Shown here: piece after piece, positions 39,615 to 47,882 of the stretch | How the letters are laid out: every line of letters starts with the position of its first letter | How positions within the stretch are numbered: the first letter of the stretch is position 1 | Source of the DNA: an uncultured Alkalilimnicola sp. | Lineage (GTDB): Bacteria; Pseudomonadota; Gammaproteobacteria; Nitrococcales; AK92 | Direction: 5' to 3' | Assembly: GCA_937951875.1 (NCBI GenBank) | Contig: CALGAN010000002.1 | Coordinates: 62,001 to 126,000, forward strand | Length of the DNA stretch: 64,000 nt | Position numbers and translations under genes: made by a program | Notes under the pieces: model-generated | Database searches by the model: none | Told to the model about the DNA's origin: nothing | The model's input: the letters and a program-made list of their open reading frames with translations, nothing else

Positions 39615-39750
39615 GTAAATAGCCTCTGTTGCAACGAAAAATCGTTTCTCGGGGAGGCTTGGCGAGCGGGCCAGACGGGTGGATGAGGTGGGGGCCTCAA
39701 CGATCGTCGGCCACGCGCTCACCTCCCACCTCGGGAAAAAAAGGGAGGCT

Positions 39751-39779
39751 ATTTTATCGTTCTACGCCGCCGCTGCCAA
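39751..39779 (-). promoter_or_regulatory. Sigma-70 promoter of gltBD
   Basis: Minus strand TTGGCA, 17-bp spacer, TAAAAT: 5/6 matches in each box with ideal spacing. It gives a leader of about 130 nt before the gltB GTG; a CCTCCC / GGGAGG inverted repeat (39722-39748) lies at the start of that leader. Confidence 0.7.
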
Positions 39780-39797
39780 GTTTTTTCGGGCGGCCGC

Positions 39798-40967
39798 TCA
39801 GGGCAGCTGCTGCGGATCGAACAAGCGGCCATACTCGGCGATGGCGAAACGGTCGGTCATGCCGGCGATGTAGTCGGCGACCGCCCGCGCCCGCCCGCTC
39901 AGGCCGTGCGTCTCCTCCATGGCCGTGGCGCGCGCCTGCTGCTGCGGGGGCAGCAGCGCCGGATCGTCGAAGAAGGCCTCGAATAGCGCGCGGATCACGC
40001 GCTTGGACTTGGCCGCCATGCGGTAGACCCGGTGGTGGCGGTAGAGGTTCTTGAACAGGAAGCCCTTGAGGTGGCGCAGGTCGCGGCGCACCGGCTCGCT
40101 GAAGCGGATCAGCGGCTCGCTCAGGGCGCGCACCTCGTCCGGGTCGGCCACGCCACTCTCCTCGATGGCGGCGCGGCTGCTCTCGATCAGATCGGCGACC
40201 AGCTGTTCGATCAGATGGCGGACCACCTGATAGATGACCTGGCGCTGTGGCAGGCGCGGGTGTTCTTGGCGAACCTGGCGCAGCAGCGGACCGACCAGCG
40301 GCACTTCCTCCAGTTGCTCGATGGTCAGCAGGCCGGCGCGCAGGCCGTCGTCGATGTCATGGCTGTTGTAGGCCACCTCGTCGGCGAGATTGGCCAGCTG
40401 CGCTTCCAGGCTGGGCTGGCGGCGCTCCAGGAAGCGCTGGCCGAGCTCGCCCAGCTCGGCGGCCTTGGTGCGGCTGCAGTGCTTGAGGATGCCCTCGCGG
40501 GTGTCGAAGGTGAGGTTGAGGCCGGGGAACTCGGCGTAGCGTTCCTCCAGTTCGTCCACCACCCGGATCGATTGCAGGTTGTGCTCGAAGCCGCCGTAGG
40601 GCGCCATGCACTGATTGAGAGCGTCCTGCCCGGCGTGGCCGAACGGCGTGTGGCCAAGGTCGTGGGCGAGGGCGATGGCCTCGACCAAGTCTTCGTTCAG
40701 TCCCAGCAGGCGGGCGACGGTGCGGGCGATCTGCGCCACCTCCAGCGAGTGAGTCAGGCGGGTGCGGAACCAGTCGCCTTCGTGGTTCACGAACACCTGG
40801 GTCTTGTACTCCAGGCGGCGGAACGCGGCCGAGTGGATGATGCGGTCGCGGTCGCGCTGGAACTCGCTGCGAAAGCGCGGCGCCGGTTCCGGATAGCGCC
40901 GGCGTGCGCGGGCGGGATCGGCGGCGTAGGGCGCGCGCAGGATCTGGGTGGCTGCTACCACGGACAC
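39798..40967 (-). CDS. dgt: dGTP triphosphohydrolase-like HD-domain protein
   Basis: A 389-residue HD-superfamily hydrolase of the Dgt-like (dNTPase) family that splits dNTPs into nucleoside and triphosphate. Motifs: FQRDRDRIIHSAAFRRLEYK near the N-terminus, first metal His in RTRLTHSLEVAQIAR, the HD pair in AIALAHDLGHTPFGHAGQDA, and the late Asp in LADEVAYNSHDIDDGLRAG. Relatives act with varied dNTP preference. The GTG start has a strong AGGAGG site that overlaps the aroB stop region, so it is the last gene of the aroK-aroB-dgt run. In pseudomonads this slot holds a different gene (AAA/SPOR). Confidence 0.9.
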   Translation of the reverse strand: MSVVAATQILRAPYAADPARARRRYPEPAPRFRSEFQRDRDRIIHSAAFRRLEYKTQVFVNHEGDWFRTRLTHSLEVAQIARTVARLLGLNEDLVEAIALAHDLGHTPFGHAGQDALNQCMAPYGGFEHNLQSIRVVDELEERYAEFPGLNLTFDTREGILKHCSRTKAAELGELGQRFLERRQPSLEAQLANLADEVAYNSHDIDDGLRAGLLTIEQLEEVPLVGPLLRQVRQEHPRLPQRQVIYQVVRHLIEQLVADLIESSRAAIEESGVADPDEVRALSEPLIRFSEPVRRDLRHLKGFLFKNLYRHHRVYRMAAKSKRVIRALFEAFFDDPALLPPQQQARATAMEETHGLSGRARAVADYIAGMTDRFAIAEYGRLFDPQQLP

Positions 40968-40978
40968 CGCCGGTCCTC

Positions 40979-42061
<1,083 letters not shown>

Positions 42062-42064
42062 GGG

Positions 42065-42622
42065 CTAACCGTTACCGTGGTCGGGCCGACCATTCTCGCC
42101 AGTCGCGGCGATCGATTCCAGTTGCCGCAGGATTTCGCGCACCACCCGCTGGGGGTTGCCGCGGTCGGTGTTGACGGTGATATGCGCCAGTTGCCGGTAC
42201 AGCGGCTCGCGGATGCGCATCAGCTCGGTGAGCTTCGCCTTCGGGTCGGCGGTCTGCAGCAGCGGGCGGTTGCGGTCGTGGCGGGTGCGCTGCAGCTGCT
42301 GCTCGACCGAGGCGCACAAATACACCACGATGCCGCGGCTGCGCAGGAACTCGCGGTTGTCCGGCGTGGTGACCGCGCCGCCGCCGGTCGCCAGGACGAT
42401 GCCGTCCTCCTGGGTCAGCTCGTCGATCACGTCGCGCTCGCGACGGCGGAAGCCGGCCTCGCCCTCCAGCTCGAAGATCAGCGGAATGCTGGCGCCGGTG
42501 CGTTCCTCGATGACCCGGTCGCTGTCGACGAAACGAAGCCCGAGCGCGTTGGCCAGGCGCCGGCCAGTGGTGGTCTTGCCGGCACCCATGGGGCCGATCA
42601 GAAAAATACGTCGTTCGCTCAC
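42065..42622 (-). CDS. aroK: Shikimate kinase
   Basis: A 185-residue P-loop kinase phosphorylating shikimate. Walker A GPMGAGKTTTGRRLA, shikimate-binding DSDRVIEERTGASIP and FRRRERDVI, VLATGGGAVTTPDNREFLRS, and the lid RHDRNRPLLQT are all present. The GTG at 42622 gives the normal short N-terminus (SERRIFLIGPMGAG). A TTG at 42637 would lie inside the T-tract of the terminator that follows pilQ, so I rejected it. The gene begins about 12 bases after that T-tract, so it must rely on read-through or on a promoter inside pilQ. Confidence 0.92.
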   Translation of the reverse strand: MSERRIFLIGPMGAGKTTTGRRLANALGLRFVDSDRVIEERTGASIPLIFELEGEAGFRRRERDVIDELTQEDGIVLATGGGAVTTPDNREFLRSRGIVVYLCASVEQQLQRTRHDRNRPLLQTADPKAKLTELMRIREPLYRQLAHITVNTDRGNPQRVVREILRQLESIAATGENGRPDHGNG

Positions 42623-42633
42623 CTGTCGCGTAC

Positions 42634-42663
42634 CCAAAAAGAAAGGGCCCGAGGCCCTTTCTT
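42634..42663 (-). terminator. Intrinsic terminator/attenuator between pilQ and aroK
   Basis: Perfect 11-bp stem (AAGAAAGGGCC / GGCCCTTTCTT, loop of 3) followed on the minus strand by a T-rich run (TTTCTTTTT). It sits 22 bp after the pilQ stop and only about a dozen bases before the aroK start codon. Confidence 0.85.
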
Positions 42664-42684
42664 GAATGAAGCGGCGAACCTAGT

Positions 42685-44796
42685 TTACTCCGCTTGCAGC
42701 GATTCTTTCAGGATCTTCGGGGTGACGAAGATCAGCAGCTCGCTGCGGTTGTCGACCGCGGTCTTGGAGCGGAACAGCGTACCGATCACTGGCAGCTCGC
42801 CGAGCAGCGGCACGCGCCGCACAGTGTGGGAGTTGGTGCGCTCGTACACACCGCCCAGCACCACGGTCTCGCCGTTGTTGACCAACACCTGGGTGGTCAC
42901 CGACTGCGTGTTGATGGCCGGGCCGGCGTTGGTGTCCTGGCCGCGGCTGTCCTTGCTGACCTTCAGATCCAGCAGCACGCGGTCGTCGGGCGTGATCTGC
43001 GGAGTCACGGTCAGGCCCAGCACCGCCTTCTTGAACGACACGCTGGTGGCGCCGCTGGAGGTCGACTCCTCGTACGGGATTTCCACACCCTGCTCGATGG
43101 TGGCCGGCTTCTGGTTGGCGGTGATGACCTTCGGGCTGGAGACGATGGTGCCCTGGCCTTCGGTCTCCATCGCCTGCAACTCGAGCTGCAGCAGATAGCT
43201 GCCGAGCCGGCCGATGGCCAGGCCCAGGCTGGCGCCGGATTGCGCGGCCGGCAGGTCGACGATCAGGCCCTCGTTGCCGCCGACGCCGATACCGGTGATG
43301 GTGCCGTTCGGCGGGGTGTAGCCGTTGGGCTGGGTGCCGCCGATGACCAGGCCCATGTCGCTGCCGCCGATGGTCACGTTCTGGTTGCGGCTGTAGCCGA
43401 ACTGGACGCCCAGGGCGCGGGCGAAGTCGTCGGTGGCGATGACCACGCGCGACTCGATCAGCACCTGCTTGACCGGGACGTCGAGCTGCGCCACCAGGGC
43501 GCGAATGGCGCTGAGGTTCTGATCGGTGTCGTTGACGATCAGCGTGTTGGTGCGCGTGTCGACCTTGATCCTGCCGCGCTCCGACAGCAGCGAGGCGTCC
43601 TTGCTCTTGATCAGGTCGGCAAGATCGGCGGCCTTGGCGTAGTTGACCTGGATCAGCTCCGAGCGCAGCGGGGCGAGCTCGCGCACCTGCTTCTGCGATT
43701 CGAGCAGGGTCTTCTCGCGGGCGGCGATTTCCTCGGCCGGCGCCACTAGCAGCACATTGCCGCGCTGGCGCTTATCCAGCCCCTTGGTCTTGAGGATGAT
43801 GTCCAGCGCCTGATCCCAGGGCACGTCCTGCAGCCGCAGGGTGATGTTGCCGCGCACGCTGTCGCTGACCACCACGTTCAGCCCGGTGAAGTCGGCGATC
43901 AGCTGCAGGACGGCGCGCACCTCGATGTCCTGGAAGTTGAGCGACAGCCGCTCGCCGGTGTAGCGCTCCTCCTGGGCCTGGCGCAGTTCCAACTGCTCGG
44001 GCGTGACCGGCTTGACCTCGATGGTGAAGGTGTTGCCGGTCTGGTAGGCCATCTGCTCGTAGTGGCCGGTCGGCGTGATCACCATGCGCGCGTTGCTGCC
44101 GGAGCGGCGCAGGTCGATGGTCTGCACCGGCGTGGCGAAATCGGTGACGTCGAGGCGGCGCTCGAGTTCGCCAGGCACCGTCGCGTTGACGAAGTCGGCG
44201 ATGATCTTGCCGCCTTCCTGGCGCACGTTCACCGGCATGTTGGGATCGGACAGCTGGACCACGATGCGGCCGGCGCCGTCATTGGTGCGACGGAAGTCGA
44301 CGTCGGCGACGCCGAACCGCGCGCTGCTGGCCGCGGCGGGCATCTTCGCGCCGGGCTGCTCCAGCACCAGGCGGATGGTGTTGCCCGCGGTTTGGACGTC
44401 ATAAGGCACCAGCTGCGCCAGCTTGACCACGACGCGGGTGCGACCGCCGGCTTCCACCGCAGTCACGCCTTCCACCGTGCCGATGCCGATGTCGATCTGC
44501 CGCGAGGCCAGTTCGGCGGCGGTGTCCGGCAGGTCGATGGCGATGCGCGCCGGATCGTTGATGGTGAAAGCCTGAGGCGCCTCGGCCGGGTAGTCGAGCT
44601 TGAGGTCGATGACCACCTTGTTGCCCGACTGAGTGGCGTACGTGATCTCCGTCAGCGCTTTCGCCCACGCGGATTCGCCGGGCAGCAGGGCGCCTGCCAA
44701 CAGGAGCGCCGAAAATACCCGCAGCCGACGGTCGCGCAAGACCTGCGTGCGCAGGGAGGCCGATTCGCTCCGGGTAGTGGAGGTTATTGTTGTCAT
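42685..44796 (-). CDS. pilQ: Type IV pilus secretin PilQ
   Basis: A 703-residue outer-membrane secretin through which the pilus passes. Signal peptide at about residues 20-45 (VFSALLLAGALLPGESAWA). Two AMIN peptidoglycan-binding domains follow (LTEITYATQSGNKVVIDLKL; FGVADVDFRRTNDGAGRIVV), then STN/N0-N1 domains (LSLNFQDIEVRAVLQLIADF, VDTRTNTLIVNDTDQNLSAI) and the secretin core with VVLGGVYERTNSHTVRRVPL and LGELPVIGTLFRS. ATG 44796 has TAGGAG eight bases upstream; an ATG at 44820 that overlaps the pilP stop lacks such a site. Last gene of pilMNOPQ. Confidence 0.95.
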   Translation of the reverse strand: MTTITSTTRSESASLRTQVLRDRRLRVFSALLLAGALLPGESAWAKALTEITYATQSGNKVVIDLKLDYPAEAPQAFTINDPARIAIDLPDTAAELASRQIDIGIGTVEGVTAVEAGGRTRVVVKLAQLVPYDVQTAGNTIRLVLEQPGAKMPAAASSARFGVADVDFRRTNDGAGRIVVQLSDPNMPVNVRQEGGKIIADFVNATVPGELERRLDVTDFATPVQTIDLRRSGSNARMVITPTGHYEQMAYQTGNTFTIEVKPVTPEQLELRQAQEERYTGERLSLNFQDIEVRAVLQLIADFTGLNVVVSDSVRGNITLRLQDVPWDQALDIILKTKGLDKRQRGNVLLVAPAEEIAAREKTLLESQKQVRELAPLRSELIQVNYAKAADLADLIKSKDASLLSERGRIKVDTRTNTLIVNDTDQNLSAIRALVAQLDVPVKQVLIESRVVIATDDFARALGVQFGYSRNQNVTIGGSDMGLVIGGTQPNGYTPPNGTITGIGVGGNEGLIVDLPAAQSGASLGLAIGRLGSYLLQLELQAMETEGQGTIVSSPKVITANQKPATIEQGVEIPYEESTSSGATSVSFKKAVLGLTVTPQITPDDRVLLDLKVSKDSRGQDTNAGPAINTQSVTTQVLVNNGETVVLGGVYERTNSHTVRRVPLLGELPVIGTLFRSKTAVDNRSELLIFVTPKILKESLQAE

Positions 44797-44816
44797 CGCA
44801 GCGACTCCTACGGAAA

Positions 44817-45386
44817 TCATTCCTTCACGGCCAGTGCGGCTTCCCGTTGAATCCAGCCACCAGACCCATCGGGGATCAACTCGCTCACTTTGACCTGCTG
44901 TTCATCGATATAGGTCACCCGGCCGTGATTCTGGCCGAGATAATTGCCGATCTGGACCCTATGGATCGTGCCCTGCGGGTCCTTTATCAAAGCCCACAGG
45001 TTCGTTTTCTGATGCAGCGTTCCCATCATCCGCAGGGAATCCAGCGGGAATTCCTCGAGAAGCTCCCTCGGCCGCGTGGAATCAGGCCGCGGACCGCTGC
45101 TGGGCTGCACCGCCACCAATTCCGGCGCGGAGAACGGATCGCGTTCCAGATCGTCGGGGTAGACGAAACTCTCGAACGCCTTCATCTCCGGGATCGGCTC
45201 GATGGCCGTGCTGCGCCGGGCCTTGACCTCGACGATGTACTTGTCCAGGTCGCTGGTGTCGGGCGCGCAACCGGCCAGGAGCAGGGCGCCGGCGACCGCG
45301 GCGCAGCCGCCCAGGAAGCGGCGGCTTCGAAGGGCTGCTCTCGGCGTCGCTGCGCCGTGGCTGAGCTTTGACTGGCGTATCGTCAT
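44817..45386 (-). CDS. pilP: Type IV pilus inner-membrane lipoprotein PilP
   Basis: A 189-residue lipoprotein. The signal sequence ends in the lipobox LLAGC at about residue 40, after an unusually long basic N-terminus. The periplasmic part has FVYPDDLERDPFSAP and the HR-domain stretch MMGTLHQKTNLWALIKDPQG, VQIGNYLGQNHGRVTYIDEQ, which binds the PilQ N-terminal domains. Its ATG overlaps the pilO stop by one base (TGATG). Confidence 0.94.
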   Translation of the reverse strand: MTIRQSKLSHGAATPRAALRSRRFLGGCAAVAGALLLAGCAPDTSDLDKYIVEVKARRSTAIEPIPEMKAFESFVYPDDLERDPFSAPELVAVQPSSGPRPDSTRPRELLEEFPLDSLRMMGTLHQKTNLWALIKDPQGTIHRVQIGNYLGQNHGRVTYIDEQQVKVSELIPDGSGGWIQREAALAVKE

Positions 45387-45985
45387 CACTTCCGCTCCGC
45401 GCCGCTGTCGTCCAGATACCAGTAGGTTTTCGCGGTAAGACTCATGCTCAGCCTACCGGTCTTGGAATCTTTGTCGCCGATCGTAATGTCGTGCAACGTA
45501 ACGATGCGAGGCAGGTTCGCGACCCCGCTGACGAAATTGGCGAGCTGGCGATACGAGCCATGGACTTTGATTTTCACCGGCAGCTCGGCATAGAACTCCC
45601 GCCGCGCTTCGTTTTCCAGCTTGAACAGCTCGAATTCGAGGCCGCTGGCCAGACCGGTTTGGGAAATGTCCACCAGCAGCTTGGCGACCTCGGCCTTGCT
45701 GGGCAGCTGCCGCAGCATGGCGCCGAACGAAGCCTGCATCTCTTCCAGCTGCTGCTCGTAAGCTTCGAGATTGGCCGCCCGCTTCTGCTTGGTCTCGAAA
45801 GTCGCGCGCAGCTCCCGCTCTTTCTTCTGATAGGAGGCCAAGGTCTGCGCCTGCGAGTCCCAGTCGAGATACCAACCGGCCGCGACCACGGCGGCGAGCA
45901 GCAGCACGGCGGCGACGATCTTGACCGGCAGCGGCCAGTTGGCGGTGTCGTTGAGGTCCAGATTTTGCAAATCGGATAATTTCAC
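45386..45985 (-). CDS. pilO: Type IV pilus assembly protein PilO
   Basis: A 199-residue inner-membrane protein: a short cytoplasmic N-terminus, one membrane helix (VKIVAAVLLLAAVVAAGWYL), a coiled coil of about 50 residues and a ferredoxin-like periplasmic domain (GLEFELFKLENEARREFYAE, KVHGSYRQLANFVSGVANL). It pairs with PilN to form the alignment subcomplex. Starts at GTG 45985 with a strong AAGGAGG six bases upstream. Confidence 0.94.
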   Translation of the reverse strand: MKLSDLQNLDLNDTANWPLPVKIVAAVLLLAAVVAAGWYLDWDSQAQTLASYQKKERELRATFETKQKRAANLEAYEQQLEEMQASFGAMLRQLPSKAEVAKLLVDISQTGLASGLEFELFKLENEARREFYAELPVKIKVHGSYRQLANFVSGVANLPRIVTLHDITIGDKDSKTGRLSMSLTAKTYWYLDDSGAERK

Positions 45986-45996
45986 CGTCGGCCTCC

Positions 45997-46647
45997 TTAC
46001 TTGCCACGCTTCTTGGCGGGCTTCTTCTTCGCGTCGGCCTTTTTATCGGCAGCTTTGGTCGTTTTGACGCTCGCCGCAGCGGTGCTAGGCATTTTCTGCT
46101 TTACCAGCAGCGTGTATTCGCTGATTCGGCTCGGAGACGAATTGGCGGTACGGCTCTTGACGTCCTTGACCTGGATTACGTCGAGCTTGGGCTCGGCGAG
46201 CCAGTCGGAGCGATCCAGATTCTCCATGAAGCTGGAAATACGGGCGTTCGACTCGGCGACGCCTTTCAGCGTGATGGTGTTGCCGCTTTGCTTGACGGAA
46301 GTCAGGTACACGCCGTCCGGCAACGTGGTCACCAGCTGGTGGAACAGGTGCACCACCTGCGGCCGCCCTTGCTGCAATTGCTGGATCACTTCCATGCGCG
46401 CGATCAGGTTCGCCTTGACCGTTTCCAGATCCTTGATCTTGGCGATGCGCTGATCCAGCAGCTTGATTTCGTTCTCCAGGATTCGATTGCGATGCTGCTG
46501 ATTGGCGATCAGCGCTTCGTAATGCCAATGTCCAACCGCCCAGACGCCGGCGCCCAGCAGGGCGGCGACGACCAGCATCACGATGAACTGCTTCTGACGC
46601 TCTTTGCGGCGCTCCTCGCGCCAGGGTAGGAGGTTGATCCGCGTCAT
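45997..46647 (-). CDS. pilN: Type IV pilus assembly protein PilN
   Basis: A 216-residue inner-membrane protein. The N-terminal INLLPWREERRK is the classic peptide that inserts into PilM; a membrane helix follows (FIVMLVVAALLGAGVWAVG), then a coiled coil and periplasmic domain (LPDGVYLTSVKQSGNTITLK). The last 30 or so residues are an Ala/Lys-rich low-complexity tail (AADKKADAKKKPAKKRGK), which extends past the usual end of the fold and should lie in the periplasm. Starts one base after the pilM stop. Confidence 0.94.
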   Translation of the reverse strand: MTRINLLPWREERRKERQKQFIVMLVVAALLGAGVWAVGHWHYEALIANQQHRNRILENEIKLLDQRIAKIKDLETVKANLIARMEVIQQLQQGRPQVVHLFHQLVTTLPDGVYLTSVKQSGNTITLKGVAESNARISSFMENLDRSDWLAEPKLDVIQVKDVKSRTANSSPSRISEYTLLVKQKMPSTAAASVKTTKAADKKADAKKKPAKKRGK

Positions 46648-46648
46648 G

Positions 46649-47710
46649 TCAGTCGAAGCTCCTCAACGCCAGCCCGCAGGCGATCATCAGTGCCGGCGCA
46701 TCCTCGGCCAGGCGCTGCGGCCTGATGCCGGAGGCGACGGCCATGCTGGCGAACGGGTTGGCGATCGATGTCCGCGTGCCGGTGACTTGCTCGATCAGCT
46801 CGGGAATGCCCGGGATGACCGCGCAGCCGCCGGCCAGCAGCAGGTGATCGACGCTGTTGTGCTGGCTGGCGCCGAAGAAAAACTGCAGCGAGCGGGTGAT
46901 TTGCTGCGCCATGGTTTCCTTGAACGGCTCGAGGACCTCTTCCTCGTAGCTGTCGGGCAGTCCGCCCTGGCGCTTGGCGCGGCCGGCTTCGTCGTAGGAC
47001 AGCCCGTAACGGCGCATGATTTCTTCGGTCAGCTGCTTGCCGCCGAACACCTGCTCGCGGGTGTAGAGGATTTCCTCGTTGCGGATCACGGTCAGGGTGG
47101 TCATGGTGGCGCCGACGTCGACCACCGCCACGGTCATGTCCTGGCCGCCGCCCGGCAGCTGTTTGGCGATCAGGCCGAAAGCGTTCTCCATCGCGTAGCT
47201 TTCGACGTCGACCACCTTGGGAACGAGGCCGGCGGCTTCGACGGCGTCGACCCGGGCCTCCACGTGCTCGCGGCGCGAGGCTACCAGCAGCACGTCCACT
47301 TCGTTGGGATCGTGCGCCGAGGGGCCCAATACCTGGAAATCGAGGTTGACCTCCTCTAGCGGGTACGGCACGTACTGGTCGGCCTGCAGCTCGATTTGCG
47401 CGTGCATTTCATCGTCGCTGAGGTTGGCCGGCATGGCGATCGTTTTACTGATCGCCATGGAAGCGGGAACCGCTACCGCCGCGAATTTGGTCTTGGTGCG
47501 AGAGCGCTTGACCGCGGTCCGCAACGTTTCCGCCACCGCTTCGACATTGGCGATGTTCTTTTCTACGACGGCACCCGAGGGCAGCGGTTCGACCGCATAA
47601 CTTTCCACGCGATAGCGGGAGTCCTGTCGCCGTAGCTCGAGGACCTTGACGGCGGTGGAACTGATGTCGATGCCCAGGAGGGGAGGACGTGAATTCCTGA
47701 ACAGGCCCAC
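46649..47710 (-). CDS. pilM: Type IV pilus assembly ATPase-like protein PilM
   Basis: A 353-residue actin-like (FtsA/MreB fold) cytoplasmic protein that nucleates the PilMNOP alignment complex. LLGIDISSTAVKVLEL is the phosphate-1 motif, MTVAVVDVGATMTTLTVIRN phosphate-2, and LLLAGGCAVIPGIPELIEQV the adenosine motif. Starts at GTG 47710 with AAGGA eight bases upstream. First gene of pilMNOPQ, divergent from mrcA, the conserved gammaproteobacterial arrangement. Confidence 0.95.
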   Translation of the reverse strand: MGLFRNSRPPLLGIDISSTAVKVLELRRQDSRYRVESYAVEPLPSGAVVEKNIANVEAVAETLRTAVKRSRTKTKFAAVAVPASMAISKTIAMPANLSDDEMHAQIELQADQYVPYPLEEVNLDFQVLGPSAHDPNEVDVLLVASRREHVEARVDAVEAAGLVPKVVDVESYAMENAFGLIAKQLPGGGQDMTVAVVDVGATMTTLTVIRNEEILYTREQVFGGKQLTEEIMRRYGLSYDEAGRAKRQGGLPDSYEEEVLEPFKETMAQQITRSLQFFFGASQHNSVDHLLLAGGCAVIPGIPELIEQVTGTRTSIANPFASMAVASGIRPQRLAEDAPALMIACGLALRSFD

Positions 47711-47761
47711 TTATTTTTTCCTTATAGGTTGTCGGCTTACACCAGACACGTCTAAGGCAGC

Positions 47762-47790
47762 ATTCAATACCATGCTCAACTACAGGTCAA
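47762..47790 (-). promoter_or_regulatory. Candidate promoter of pilMNOPQ
   Basis: Minus strand TTGACC (5/6), 17-bp spacer, TTGAAT (4/6), 52 bp upstream of the pilM start codon. Confidence 0.5.
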
Positions 47791-47838
47791 GACGACAAAA
47801 ACGCGTCGACGACGTCTCGCGAGCGATGGCCACAGCCC

Positions 47839-47847
47839 TGGTATACT
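47839..47847 (+). promoter_or_regulatory. Candidate extended -10 promoter of mrcA
   Basis: TGGTATACT is an extended -10 element (TGN plus TATACT, 5/6) 36 bp upstream of the mrcA start codon. No good -35 is seen, as is common for extended -10 promoters. Confidence 0.45.
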
Positions 47848-47882
47848 GCTCGACCGTCCCGTAGGACCACGGTTATTCATCC

